From contig NC_081411.1 in NCBI RefSeq assembly GCF_030272615.1, positions 152,199,971 to 152,263,970 on the forward strand: DNA of 64,000 nt, read 5' to 3'. Under the pieces are notes generated by a model that was not told the origin of the DNA, did not search any database, and saw only the letters and a program-made list of their open reading frames with translations. This document shows, in pieces, positions 21,380 through 33,354 of the stretch; the stretch's first letter is position 1, and the number at the start of each line of letters is the position of its first letter. A program made the translations under genes and the position numbers. The DNA comes from Cryptomeria japonica (Eukaryota; Streptophyta; Pinopsida; Cupressales; Cupressaceae).

Positions 21380-21560
21380 GCGTTTGTGTCGGGCATAATA
21401 GCGTCTGTGTTGTCTAGCTGCATTTGTGAAGGGCAGAATCGCATCTGTGTTCCAACAGTAAACATTACACTTTGCAAAAAAGTCTCATAAATGCGTCTGT
21501 GTTAAACAGAGTAGCGTTTGTGTCGAGAAACCGCGTCTGTGAAGTATACAGGTGCGTCTG
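21380..21560 (+). repeat. Second GCGTCTG motif array in the gag leader
   Basis: Motif starts are 21380, 21401, 21420 and 21441, and then 21493, 21514, 21533 and 21554. The 21-19-21 spacing appears in both groups of four. Variants are GCGTTTG, GCATTTG and GCATCTG. Confidence 0.85.
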
Positions 21561-22118
21561 TGTCCAGAATTGAAAAACTGTTACAGTCCAACAAACAACA
21601 CAGTCAGTTTCAGAATTCTTGAGCTTCTTAGGTCATTTCTCCAAGGTTTCATTTAGCAGTCAACCTGTCCTTGGGTCTCACAAAGTCCATCATTGCTTCA
21701 CATCTCACATTACATTCACAATTGTCTAAACTTGAGTCAAAAGGTCACTTGCTTGTCCTCATCATACTTTGTCAACACACTACATACAACAACACTTTGC
21801 TAAGTGGTCCCTCATCAAGGTTTCTTACCTTTGGGTCTCATTTGGTCTTACTTAGAGTCAAGGTCAACTTACCTCATCAAGAGAAACTATCCTCTCTTTG
21901 GAAGTCACACCTACTCTACTACATACATACTTGGTCTTACACTTTGGACATTGCAAGTACACTTCAGATTCATTTACATTCCATCCAACTCTTGGTCTTC
22001 CATACTCTTTCCAATTTTCATCTAAGTCTCATACATCTAGGTCAATACCTAGTTCATGGTTGAAACCTGTCTTCAAAAATCTAGGAGAGAAACTAAAGAG
22101 GCTCAAGAGTCCGCAAAC

Positions 22119-25096
22119 ATGAGTTCTTATGAGTATGACAATGATATCTTTTTCAATTCTGATCATACTACATTACCTGACATGGATGCCTATAGAAACA
22201 TTCCAAATGTTGAGAACATGGACACTATAAACAACAATGCTACACACAATGACAATGTGGATAATTTTTCAGTACATTCAGCAGATGTGGAAGAATCCAT
22301 TATGAATCCCCATTTCAATCGATTGGTTGAGGAAATAATGAGAAGGGATAGACAATACTTCTTACAAATGATGGCACAAAGTGGAGCCAAGATACCTCAT
22401 GATTTTGACATGTCTCAAATAATGGAAAATTGACCTTTGCAACAAAATCACTCCAACATGGACCAAAGAAGACCTAATAGTGGAGGAAATAGAGGACCAC
22501 ATATGGTACCTGAATCACCATCAGCTTTGCTTCAAAAACCAAAGGTCCCACATATACATGGCAAACATATGATACTCACCTTCGTAGACCATTATGGAAA
22601 TCTTATGGAGAAAAATATGCTCAATCACATACTAATGCTAAGGATCAACCACCAAAGCAATTGGATATTCAAAGGCATGCTCAAAATTTGGACACAAAGA
22701 AACCTCATGTCAAATTTGGGGGCAACACAATAGAACATGACATGCCTGTAGAATATGGTATACATGCACAAAATAGATATGGTGTCCCTCAACATGAATC
22801 TATACCAAGTGGTCCATATACACAACATTACTATAGACCTCCTCCATATGAACATGTGTATGATCAATATCATCCATATATGCAACATTCTCCTCCTCCA
22901 ATGGGTACCTCAAACATAGGATATGGTCCAAGAAGTCAATCTCCACCTAAGAACAATTTAGAGCAACAAATCAAGGACTTACAAAAGAAAATGGAGGACA
23001 TAAATACACTGAAGCCAACATACACAATGAGAGACATATGTCCCTATCCATTTGACAAGAGCATTCCAATGCCTCCTTTTCCTACACATTTTGTGACGCC
23101 TAAATTTGATAAGTATAGAGGAAAGGGGGATCCTAAGGCACACATAAGACAGTTTTTCATAGCTTGCATTGAAGTAGCAGCAGAAGAAACATATTTGATG
23201 AGATTATTCCCACAAAGCTTAGGCGATCAAGCTATGGAATGGTTCTCTCAACTTCCACCTGGAATTAAGTCATGGGGTGATCTAGCAGAGGCATTTATCC
23301 AACATTTCTCCTACAACATAGAGACAAACATATCAGTCACTACTTTGTGCAACGCCAAGCAAAAAGAGGGAGAGTCTTTTGCATCATTTTTGCAAAGATG
23401 GAGAAATCTAGCCAGCAGATGCTCTTGTGAAATTCCACAAAAACAAATGGTAGAGATGTTCACACAAAATGTTAATAAAGACATTGGCTATGATCTAAGA
23501 AAGGCTTGTTTGTCCACCTTCAAGGACGTCATTGAAAAAGGCTTAGCAATAGAGAAGGTCCTAATTGAACAAGGAGTCATTAAGATATTCAAGGACATCA
23601 AAGATGACTTTAAAGGAAAAGACAAGCCAAGATTTTGGAATAAAAACAAGAAAACAGTCAATGATGGTGTTGTTGATGCCAACATAGTGGGACCCAAATT
23701 CATTTTTTCTAGATCAAGTTCTACAAACAATCAAGTAAATACTCAAACAACTTCCAGATCACGAAGGAAGTATACTCCATTAGGAGAACCACTTGAGTCA
23801 GTCTTCAAGAAGCTAGTGGCAAACAAGGTGATCACAGTTCCAGATTTTCCTCCATATGAACCAAAGGTTAAACCAAATTGGTGGAATGATGATGAGTATT
23901 GTGAATTTCATAAGAGCAAGGGTCATAAGACAGGAAATTGTCATCGACTGAAGAACATCATACAAGATCTCATTGATAGAGGTGACATTGAGATTGAGGG
24001 ACATTCGTCTAATCAAGAACATGAGATGTTTAAGGAACCATTCCCAAAACATGACAAGGGAAAAGCTAAAGCCACAGATGACCAAACCAATTATACCAGA
24101 GCATCTTACAACTATGATTCAACCATCAATCACATCTCGATGGACAATTATGTCTCTACTATTATCATCAAGGACAAAAACCCTGAGAATTCTACCCAGA
24201 GACCCAAGATTGTCCTAAAAGGTGTTGGATCTTCTTCTGAACCTACCTCTGAATGTCATGTTACAACCCGTTGGGGTAAAATCACTTTGCAAGGTGCTCC
24301 AGCCAAGAACACTGCCTCCTCATCAACCAAACCTGAGTATGACCTTGTAGAACAACTAGGGAAGACACCTGCGCTCATCTCCATCCTTGAGTTATTATGC
24401 ATATCTCCCGCACATAAAGCCATTCTTGACAAAATTTTGAGAGATACTGCTGTTCCTACTGATCTGAACATGGACCAGTTTCAAGCCATGGTGGGATACC
24501 TTTCCGTTCCGCACTCCCTTACTTTCATTGAAGCCAACGACACCTCCGTAAGTCAGCCACATAATGCACCATTACACATTGAAGCCTTCATACACAAACA
24601 TCGAATAAAAAGAGTCCTGATAGATGGAGGAGCAGGTCTAAACATTTGCACATTAAGCACTATTACACAATTGGGATATTTGGATAAAGTTGTGAATTCT
24701 ACAAATCAAATCACCATTAAGGCTTATGATGACGAAGAGCGTTCATCCAAGGGCACAATCACCTTACCTCTCAGAGTTGGGCCAGTTACAAAGGATGTGG
24801 TTTGTCAAGTCCTGGATTTAAATCTCACATATAACATATTGCTAGGACGTCCTTGGATTCATGAAATGAGGGCAGTCCCATCTACATATCACCAATGCAT
24901 TAAGTTTCCTCATAATGGCGTGGAAGTAACAGTTAACAGTGATCCTAATCCATTCATATACTGCAATAACCTAAAATCAAAGACTGAGACCATCATTCCT
25001 AGTAATCGTGAGGTTGTTCCTTCGTTGGCATATATTGATCCTGAGTCGTTAAAACCTTCGACATCAAAACAAGGTGAGCTTAAAGGCAAGTTTTAG
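22119..25096 (+). pseudogene. gag-protease of element 3, broken
   Basis: The start is ATG 22119 (MSSYEYDNDIFFNSDH). An in-frame TGA at 22431 and a 1-base deletion near 22565 break the N-terminal part. From there the frame is open to TAG at 25094. The capsid-like retrotransposon gag region lies at about 23140-23430 (FPQSLGDQAMEWFSQLPPG, then FASFLQRWRNLASRC). A short Cys/His motif CEFHKSKGHKTGNC at about 23899-23942 is of a type common in the Tat lineage. The protease active site is LIDGGAGLNI (Asp codon 24623-24625), with the closing block YNILLGRPWIHEM. Asp-Gly-Gly in place of Asp-Ser-Gly is usual in this lineage. It would form the particle and process the polyprotein. Confidence 0.88.
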
Positions 25097-25105
25097 GACA
25101 AAGGC

Positions 25106-26149
25106 ATGGGGGAATATACTTTCAATCAGACCATGTACTTACGACAAGTCATGAGTTCCCCAAAAGAATATGGAAGACCACATTATAACAAGCAAGTATC
25201 CATCATGATGCTCAAATGGGACCCTACTACCTTTCAAAAATGGGGTGAACTAGAAGAGGAAGATTTATACCAAATGCTTTTCAGGGACAATGAAGAGGCA
25301 ACACAAGACCACATCAACCTACCATGTGAGAAATATGGCAAAGGCTTTAAAATTCTACAAAAATTTAGGTATGATGGAAAAAGCCCTCTGGGGTTACGAA
25401 AGGAAGGCATCATGGAACCTTTACAACCTGAATTGACCTTCAAAAAGGAACGCTCGAAAGGACTTGGTTTCTTAACTTCCAAGGTCCACACCCAAAGGAC
25501 AAAAGAAGCCTTACAAATCAAAGATACCAAAATGCAACAAGAGGATCGCTATTCCATAGATTCTAACGAATGGGAATGGGGTTCAGACAAGTCTTCCAGT
25601 GACTACGAGCTCAACGAGATATTCAGAGAACCAGATGAACCCACAGAAGAAGAGAAATTTTATAACAAGTTTAGAGTTGGTCAAGAAACAACCCAGGAGG
25701 ATTCTACACAGTCCTTGTCTCAAGGTTCTAGGTTGAAATCACATAGGATGAGAACACCTGTCCCAGAGTGCGCTACTAGTGATGATAATTTGGATTCGCT
25801 CGTGATCGAGACTGATGAGGAGAGTGCCATCGATGACCTCGATAATTACCTTGATATACCCAAATATAACTCCATTTTCACTCTTAGCTCCCCTAACTTT
25901 GAAGACATTAACGGCCTTCCCCTTGTTCACCACCAACTCATTGACTGGGATCATGAAGGACCTGCACAATTTGATACATTCCAAAATGATGAAGCTTTTA
26001 TTGACTATCTGGGCATAAGAGATGATCTTCCCCCTGGAGACCATAAAGTGGGATACACCATAGAACTCAATAGCATGGCATATTTTGGCGAGGGTGTCGG
26101 ACCTTCCAGTCGCAAAAATGTGAATATAAGAACAAATCAAGGGTCTTAA
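25106..26149 (+). pseudogene. Linker between protease and RT, with G-patch-like segment
   Basis: Open for 347 codons, in the same frame as the gag-protease block before it and the RT block after it. It is bounded by TAG 25094 and TAA 26147. Residues of the form YDGKSPLGLRKEGIMEPL with SKGLGF look like the glycine-rich G-patch type segment seen between protease and RT in related plant elements. The rest is acidic and low in recognisable motifs. I read the bounding stops as point-mutation decay of one gag-pol frame, though recoding cannot be excluded. Confidence 0.6.
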
Positions 26150-26235
26150 GGTGAAAACCACACTGTGGCGCTGTCTGACCCCAAAAAAGTAAAAAGAAAG
26201 GACGTATCTGAGGGCGAAAACCTCTCTGAGGCACC
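26150..26235 (+). repeat. Two GGTGAAAA stem-loops upstream of RT
   Basis: Copy a starts at 26150: GGTG, AAAA, CCAC-act-GTGG, CGCT. Copy b starts at 26213: GGCG, AAAA, CCTC-tct-GAGG, CACC. The inner stems differ in sequence but both pair perfectly. Copy a begins directly after the TAA at 26147. Confidence 0.8.
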
Positions 26236-29200
26236 CGAAGATGGAAGGCTCGACATTCTCCCAGCATCATATGAGGAAAAGTCATCCATGTTGGTAGAGG
26301 AGACTATCAAAAAAAACATTGGTACAAAAGAGGTTCCACACAACATATTCCTAGCTCAATCATTGACAGAGTCTGAAAGGTCAAAATTCATAAGTTTCTT
26401 CAAAGAACGACAAATCAACTTTGCCTGGTCATACGCTGATATGCCTGGATTAGATCTGGATTTGGTAATGCATCATCTGACAGTCAAACCAGGGGCAAAA
26501 CCAGTGAAACAAAAATTGAGAAAAATGCATCCACAAGTGGCATTACTAGTCAAAGCAGAACTTGAGAAGTTATTGGATGTCGGATTCATACGCCCAATCG
26601 ATTATCCCGAATGGATCTCCAACTTAGTGCCTGTCAATAAACCTGATCACAACATCAGAATATGTATAGATTTCAGAGACATCAACAAAGCTTGTCCAAA
26701 GGATGACTTCCCATTACCAAATATTGACTTGATCGTTGATCTCACAGCAGGTCATGAAATGTTATCATTAATGGATGGATTCTCTAGTTAATATAATCAA
26801 ATAAGGATTGCACCCGAGGATAAACACAAAACATCATTTACTTGTCCGTGGGGAACTTTTTGCTGGAATGTCATGCCTTTCGGGCTAAAGAATGTAGGTG
26901 CTACATATCAAAGAGCCATGACTACTATCTTTCATGATCTCATGCACGTAACCGTGGAAGATTATGTTGACGACCTCTTGGGCAAATCAATAGACAGAAA
27001 TACACATTTGGACATACTTTCAATCATCTTTGATCGGTTGGAAAAATACAAAGTGAGATTAAACCTCAAGAAATGTGTCTTTGGAGTAACCTCCGGGAAG
27101 CTCCTAGGATTCATTGTATCCAAAAGAGGAATTGAAGCTGATCCAGCAAAAGTCAAGGCCATCTTGGAAATGCAACCACCAAAAAATATTAGTCAACTTC
27201 GATCCTTACAAGGTAGACTCCAGTCCATCCAAAGATTCATAGCCCAACTGGTAGATAAGTGTAATCCTTTTCAGCACCTGCTACATAAAAACATCAAATT
27301 CAAATGGGATGATAATTGTCAACAGGTTTTCCAGACACTCAAAGATTATCTTCTAAATCCGCCAGTTTTAATGCCACCAGTTCCAGATTAGCCTCTGTTA
27401 CTATACATATCAGCTACTCCAACAACACTGGGGGCACTCTTAGCACAACAAAGTGCTGAGGGCAAGGAAAAAGCAGTATACTATATCAGTCGCACATTGG
27501 TGGGACACGATCTAAACTACACACCAATTGAGCATGCATGTCTCGTCGTGGTCTTTGCTTCGCAGAAATTATGACATTACATGCTCACTCATAAGACTAA
27601 GTTAGTTGCAAGGATAGACCCATTGAAATACCTTCTCAATAAAGCAACACTTACGGGGTGACTGGCCAAATGGGTGATGATTCTAAGTGAATTCGACATC
27701 GAGTATGTGGACAGAAAAGCAATAAAAGGACAAGCCATCGCAGATCAATTAGCATATGCTCCCATGATAGATGATGTTCCTCTAAGTTCTGAATTTCCAG
27801 ATGAATCTATTTTGACAATGTCACATGCAAAACCATGGCAACTGTACTTCGACGGCTCATACACACAGCATGGGGCAGGAGTTGGCATCCTCTTTATAAC
27901 TCCTCAAGGAGATTCTATACCAAAATTATACCGCTTATCATTTCCTTGCACTAACAATATAGCGGAATATGAGGCATTAACAACAGGATTACGAATTGCA
28001 GTTCAATGGAAGATCCAGGAACTTCGCATTTTTGGGGACTCCCAACTTGTCATCCATCAAGCAATTGATGATTACCAAACAAAAGATGAAAAATTAATGC
28101 CTTATAAACAAATGGTGGATGATCTGAAACAACACTTCACAAAGATAGACTTTGAGCAGATACCAAGAGAGCAGAATCACGCCGCAGATGCCATGGCTAC
28201 AATTGCTTCACTGATTGATCTACCTCCAAACGAGACCCGCTATGAGTTCTTGGTGGATAACCTTTTGGTCCCTTCATATGAGATCATGCCTATTGAGACG
28301 TTATATGTTGTCAGTCCTGAGTCCCAGTTATACGGTTCCATTTTCACATACCTACGTGACAATACTTTACCTCCTGATCTATCAAATAACCAACGTTGCA
28401 CTTTCATTCGCCAATCCTCTCGATATGTCATTTTAGCTGATATCCTATACCGGCGAGATCTAGATGGCACTCTTCTTAGATGTTTAGAAAGTGACGAAGC
28501 TCAGATTGCATTACGGGAAGTGCATGAAGGGATATGTGGTCCACATGCTAGTGGTCCTACCTTGGCCAAGAAACTCATCAGGACTGGATATTACTGGCCC
28601 AATATGGAGAAAGACTCATATCAGTTTGTCAAGAAATGTAAGCAATGTCAAATTCATGGAGACCTCATACATGCGCCAGCACAAGAACTTCAACCACTTG
28701 CGTCTCCTTGGCCCTTTTGTCAGTGGGGACTCGATCTCATAGGCAAGATTCACCCTCCTTCTTCCAATGGTCACAAATTCATTATCACTGCCACAGAGTA
28801 TTTTACAAAATGGATTGAAGCCGTGCCTCTCACATAAGTTACTAGAAAACAGATTGCTACATTCATTCTTAACTATATCATTTGCCGATACGGTATCCCT
28901 GTTTCCATTATCACTTATAACGGGCGTCCCTTCAAAAATCAGGATGTTCATGAACTCTATGACTGCTTCCATATCTCTCATCATTTCTCTACACCATATT
29001 ACCCCCAAGGTAATGGCCAAGCTGAGGTGTCTAACAAAACAATCCTTAAAATCCTAAAGAAGACAGTTGACGATGCTGGTTGTAATTGGCATGTCCAACT
29101 TAATCCTGCACTTTGGGCCTACCGCACGAGTGTCCGCACACCTACTGGAGCTACACCCTATTCACTTGTCTATGGCACTGAAGCTATCTTGCCTATTGAG

Positions 29201-29620
29201 GTCGAGCTACCCTCTTTATGAGTTTCTCTGTAGAACATCATCAGTGATGAAGACTATAGGGTCTCTCGCTTACAAGAACTAGAACTACTGGATGAACAAA
29301 GACAAACTGCTATTAATCATCTCAAGGCTTATCAACAACGAATGAGTTGTAGCTACGATCACAAGGTCAAGCCTCGCACATTTGAGGTAGGGGATTTAGT
29401 TCTCAGAGAAAATCCTAATAATCAACAAGACAGAGAGAAGAAGGGCAAGTTCGAACCAAACTGGCTTGGTCCCTACATTATTACAGCAGCATATGGATCT
29501 GGTGCATATCAGCTCTCAACTACAGAAGGTGAACCTTGGAGGATCCTATCAACAGCATGCACCTTCGCAGGTTCTACACTTAGCTCTTCGGAATATCCTA
29601 AATTCAAAAATACAAATTAA
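26165..29620 (+). pseudogene. pol of element 3: RT, RNase H, second RNase H, integrase; stops but no frameshift
   Basis: One frame runs through the whole block. RT: MHHLTVKPGAKPVKQKLRKM, ICIDFRDINKACPKDDFPLP and catalytic YVDDLL (26963-26980). RNase H: TTLGALLAQQSAEGKEKAVYY. An archaeal-type second RNase H follows (LYFDGSYTQHGAGVGILF, NIAEYEALTTGLRIA, FGDSQLVIHQAI). Integrase: HHCC zinc motif (HEGICGPH ... CKQC, about 28522-28648) and a DD35E core with Asp 28733, Glu 29024, and the second Asp replaced by Tyr (TAT at 28916-28918). In-frame stops are at 26789, 27389, 27572, 27659, 28835, 29219 and 29231; five fit a C-to-T change of CGA, CAA or CAG. It would synthesise and integrate element DNA, but it is inactive. 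Confidence 0.93.
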
Positions 29621-29745
29621 AAATCAAAAATTTCAAAAATACAAAAAAAAATCAAAAATTTCAAAAATACAAAAAAAAATCAAAAATTTCAAAAATACAA
29701 AAAAAATAAAAAATTTTGAAAATACAAAAAAAATTATAAAACAAA
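29610..29745. repeat. A-rich tandem repeat after pol
   Basis: About four copies of a 27-28-bp unit built from ATCAAAAATTTCAAAAATAC and an A run. The last copies are decayed. Confidence 0.85.
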
Positions 29746-29758
29746 AAAATCGTTACTT

Positions 29759-29905
29759 GGTGAAAACCTGGCAAACAGGCGCCTTGTGACACACAAAACA
29801 TTGAAAAATCGAAAAAAGTAAAGAGAAATAATTTCATCCAATGGTGAAAACCACTTTAGTGGCGCCCTGGGCAAGTACCATGGTGAAAACTGGGTCACCA
29901 GCGCC
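29759..29905 (+). repeat. Three GGTGAAAA stem-loops downstream of pol
   Basis: Copies start at 29759 (CCTG-gcaaa-CAGG), 29843 (CCAC-ttta-GTGG) and 29882 (CTGG-gtca-CCAG). Each has the GGTG-AAAA entry and a CGCC exit. GGUG can pair with CGCC through one G-U pair, giving a two-helix element with an A4 bulge. Confidence 0.85.
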
Positions 29906-31378
29906 ATGTGTAGAGACATTGCTCCTCCCTCCTTCAGGATTCACTTTCATCCTTTCACTTTGCACACACTCACAACCTATTCGTTCATAATAAACTTACC
30001 CATTCCCATCATGGCTTGTTATTGATCTACCCAAGATTGGTTAGCCATTCATAATAAACCTCCCTTTTCATCCCTTTCCATCTATAATAAATCAAATCCT
30101 ATCTGTGGCTAAGGCAAAATCCTACGTCTAGTAATGGGTGTGGAACTGAGAACATCACACATTCTGAGGAGTACAATTTCTTCCAGTTTCTTCAATCTAT
30201 CCGCGCACAATCTGTAATAAAGCAACATTTGCATCGCCAATCCGCAATAAAGTTCCATCTTCTCCACAATAAAGTATCAGTTTCATGGATTCAGTCAGTT
30301 TCAGATGAGACACAACAGCAACGATGGGCTTCAACAAATCAAATCTTTCAACAGACTTAGACAACATTATGGTTCAGTGCTATCTATCCATTTTGTGAAA
30401 GTAAACATTGTGACCACAATCAAATAAGACTTATACAAGTGACAAGAGACACTAAACTTGAGGACTACAGTGGATTTTGGTGTCGAGTCTTGGTTTTCTT
30501 TTGATTTTACCCTTTTGGTGACATGTCTTTTAGCTTTTTCGAGATGTCTCTGACTAGAGATTCTCTCTCCAGGATGTCTTTGACTAGAAAGGCGAGGATG
30601 GGGTATCGTCACCTATTTGTATTTGCTGTCTGTGGATTGTCTCTTAGTAATGCTATGACTTGTCCAAGGATATGAGGACACTGTGAGTCTAGTGTGAACT
30701 GGGGCATTCCTTGTTTGTGACTGTCTTATCTCCATGCAAATAGGTACAATGACTTTCTGGGTCAAACATATGCCTCGATTGTCATAACCTATTTTGCTAT
30801 AATAAAGCTCAATGATGATAACGCACAAGAAGCTCTTTCACTTTCATATCTTCTATCTTTCATCCCCCTTTCTTGATTGACTTCCATCATCCTTCTCGAG
30901 TCCGCATAGCTTGCTATCACATGATTGAGTATAATGACACACCAAAAACATTTGCATTTCATATAGTTGCACCTGCATTACCACATATAAGCATTTCATA
31001 CATACATATAGATATCACAACTGCATCACATCCTGCACACAACCTGTTAGCACAATTTACAATTGCATTATCATATTCATTTGCATTACATACATTCACA
31101 TTTGCATTGGCATACACATATAAAACACAAAAGAACAAAAATATGGCATTGCATCATATACATATTTGCATCCATAGCATAAAACAAACATCACATAAAA
31201 ACATCTCATCACATAGATACACATGCATATAGCTGCCGCAAGAATGAATCATCTCATATATATAATCAAAAGTGTCATGATACAATGATGTCAAAAAATC
31301 ATATGGCTACAAAAAGCACCCGCAGGTGTCTACAATACAAAAATGGTACAAAACTGATACAAAGGGAGCCCTCTACGG
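29906..31378 (+). other. Long 3' non-coding region of element 3
   Basis: No sense-strand gene. It contains several short AATAAA-type words (about 29988, 30052, 30087) and low-complexity CATTTGCAT stretches at 30930-31150. Long 3' regions between pol and the 3' LTR are usual in the Tat lineage. Confidence 0.55.
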
Positions 31379-33306
31379 CTATGATGAACTCCCTCCCTCG
31401 GAGCCACCTGGCCTCGATGAAATCTGAGCCCCTGAAGGACCCGCCCCAGGATCATCCTGCCTGTCCCCTCTATCTGGTGGTGGTGGAGGACCCATAACCC
31501 CACCACTCGATGCCTGTCTCCTCCGGCTCCCTCCCATAGCTATCGCTGTATGCGACGGTCTATGGAAGCTCCTCGCCCACTGATCTGCTGGCACTGCACC
31601 ATAGTAGAGGTCTCTCCAGTAGGTGATCTCCTCCCCTGCCCGTAGGACATAAGCATATCCCACCCCTGTATCCTCTGCTGCCTGCCTCCCTGCTCTCAGT
31701 GTTGTCTCAGCCTCTGTATAGTGCTGGATAGCTTGATCCCACTCTCACTCAGTACCCCTGAGCCTCGTCCTAAGCCGATCCCTTTCCCTCTCCAACTACT
31801 GGATCTCATCTACCTGGCCCTGGCAGATCTCCCTCAGCTCTAGCAGCTCATCCTCCACTGGGTCAACCCCCTCTGCCTCTTCCTGTGGCTCCCCCTCCAC
31901 GGGTGCCTACCCCTGTGCCTGTACCTATACCTGTATTGGTGCCTGTACGGGTACCTGTCTCTATCCCTATCCCTGTATCTGTACCTGCCTGGGACCCTGT
32001 GCTGCTGGCACCTGTAGCGGCAATCCACCACGACCCCTCACCACCCGAGCCCGCCTCTCCTCTCCACCCTCCCTCTGAGGTGCAACCCTCCTCTCCCCAA
32101 CTACTCCCCTCCTCCTCCGTCGGCCTCTGCCCCCATCACCTCCACCATCCTCATCATCACCACCCCCATCTCCCTCCAATGCCTCTCCTGGATCTGTCAA
32201 TCATGGGAACGAATAATCTACCCAATAAGCTATATACTCGGCATCCATGCCGGCGTCCTCGATCTTAGGCCACATGTCCCAGGGTAGGGGCATCATCTCC
32301 ACCAGCTGTATCACTGCCTGATCATATGACAGCAAAGGCCCAAACTGTGCCTGATCTCGAACTGTACGGGCATACATGCCTGAGCCCCGGGGCATCCTCT
32401 GAATCCGGCCAAACTGTCGGCCAACCCTGTCCACAAGCTGTCTCTCCAGCACATAGGGCATCCGCCCAATCAGGTACCTTCTCCGGAAGGTGTAGGGCAG
32501 CTCAACTACGTCATCCTCCCACTCCTCGCAGCCCAGATATGGTCTCCATATGACCACATCAATGTCATCTAACACTCGCCGCCAATGCTCCAACTTGCCA
32601 ATCCGCGGCTGTGATGTGATCATATCATATAAATGTACAAAGCTGCATCCATGACCTCTGCCCCTGAAGTGTATCGGTCAGGTAACCGGCAAATGCTCAT
32701 AGGCCCATACCTGCAGCAGTGTCACTCCATAGCCCAACCCCACTGATCCATGATAAACAAACTGATGAAGCTCATAATACAAATGGGCCAGCACACATGG
32801 TCCCCAGGCATATCTGGTGTGCTACATCACCAGTGTCTCCAATGCTCCTCCCCAGCCCACAGCCAACCCCCGTGTCGCCCTATCCAGACACAGGACCCAC
32901 TGATAGCTCCTTCGATCATTGCCGACAATGCTAACCCGGTGGCTATCATGGTGTCCCATGCCACATGTCCTGCCCTCATCTCTAAACTAGGGTCCTGAAA
33001 TACCCGTCTTAATGCCTCCCTGTCTCCATCTCGATCTTATGGGATCAGCTCCCCATCGATCGGTACCCGCAGAATCCTGTAGACATCTTCCAGGGTGACT
33101 GTCATCTCACCCATCGGCAAATGGAACGTGCAAGTCTTAGAGTGCCATCTCTCAGCTAATGCAGTCAACAAACCCATGTTTGCCCGAAACTTAGGCACAT
33201 ACAATACATGTCTCAATCCCATCTCCTCGATGGCAGCTCTGTCCTCGAAAGACAACTCAGGTTGCAACCTCTGATTCGACGGGAATCTCTCCTGTGACTC
33301 CAACAT
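31379..33306 (-). pseudogene. Antisense plant mobile domain (MAIN/MAIL1-like) ORF, broken
   Basis: Minus strand, starting at ATG 33306. An N-terminal block (ELSFEDRAAIEEMGLRHVLY, ALAERWHSKTCTFHLPMGEM, VTLEDVYRILRVPIDGE) is the start of the plant mobile domain. A middle block with frame changes follows (33036-32630). Then comes a C-terminal block (WRPYLGCEEWEDDVVELPYT, FRRRYLIGRMPYVLERQLVD, FGRIQRMPRG). A Gly/Arg/Pro-rich tail ends at a stop at 31379. Antisense extra ORFs between pol and the 3' LTR, some with this domain, are known in Tat-lineage elements; host relatives act in heterochromatin silencing. TAA at 33037 and frameshifts near 32830 break this copy. Confidence 0.82.
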
Positions 33307-33354
33307 TGGCAAATACTCCTGCAGTCAAACAAATCAATCATGTCAGTCATAGTG

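Noticed and set aside
31885-32268. Plus-strand proline-rich 127-codon ORF
   Set aside because: It is the complement of the Gly/Arg-rich tail of the antisense plant-mobile-domain ORF.
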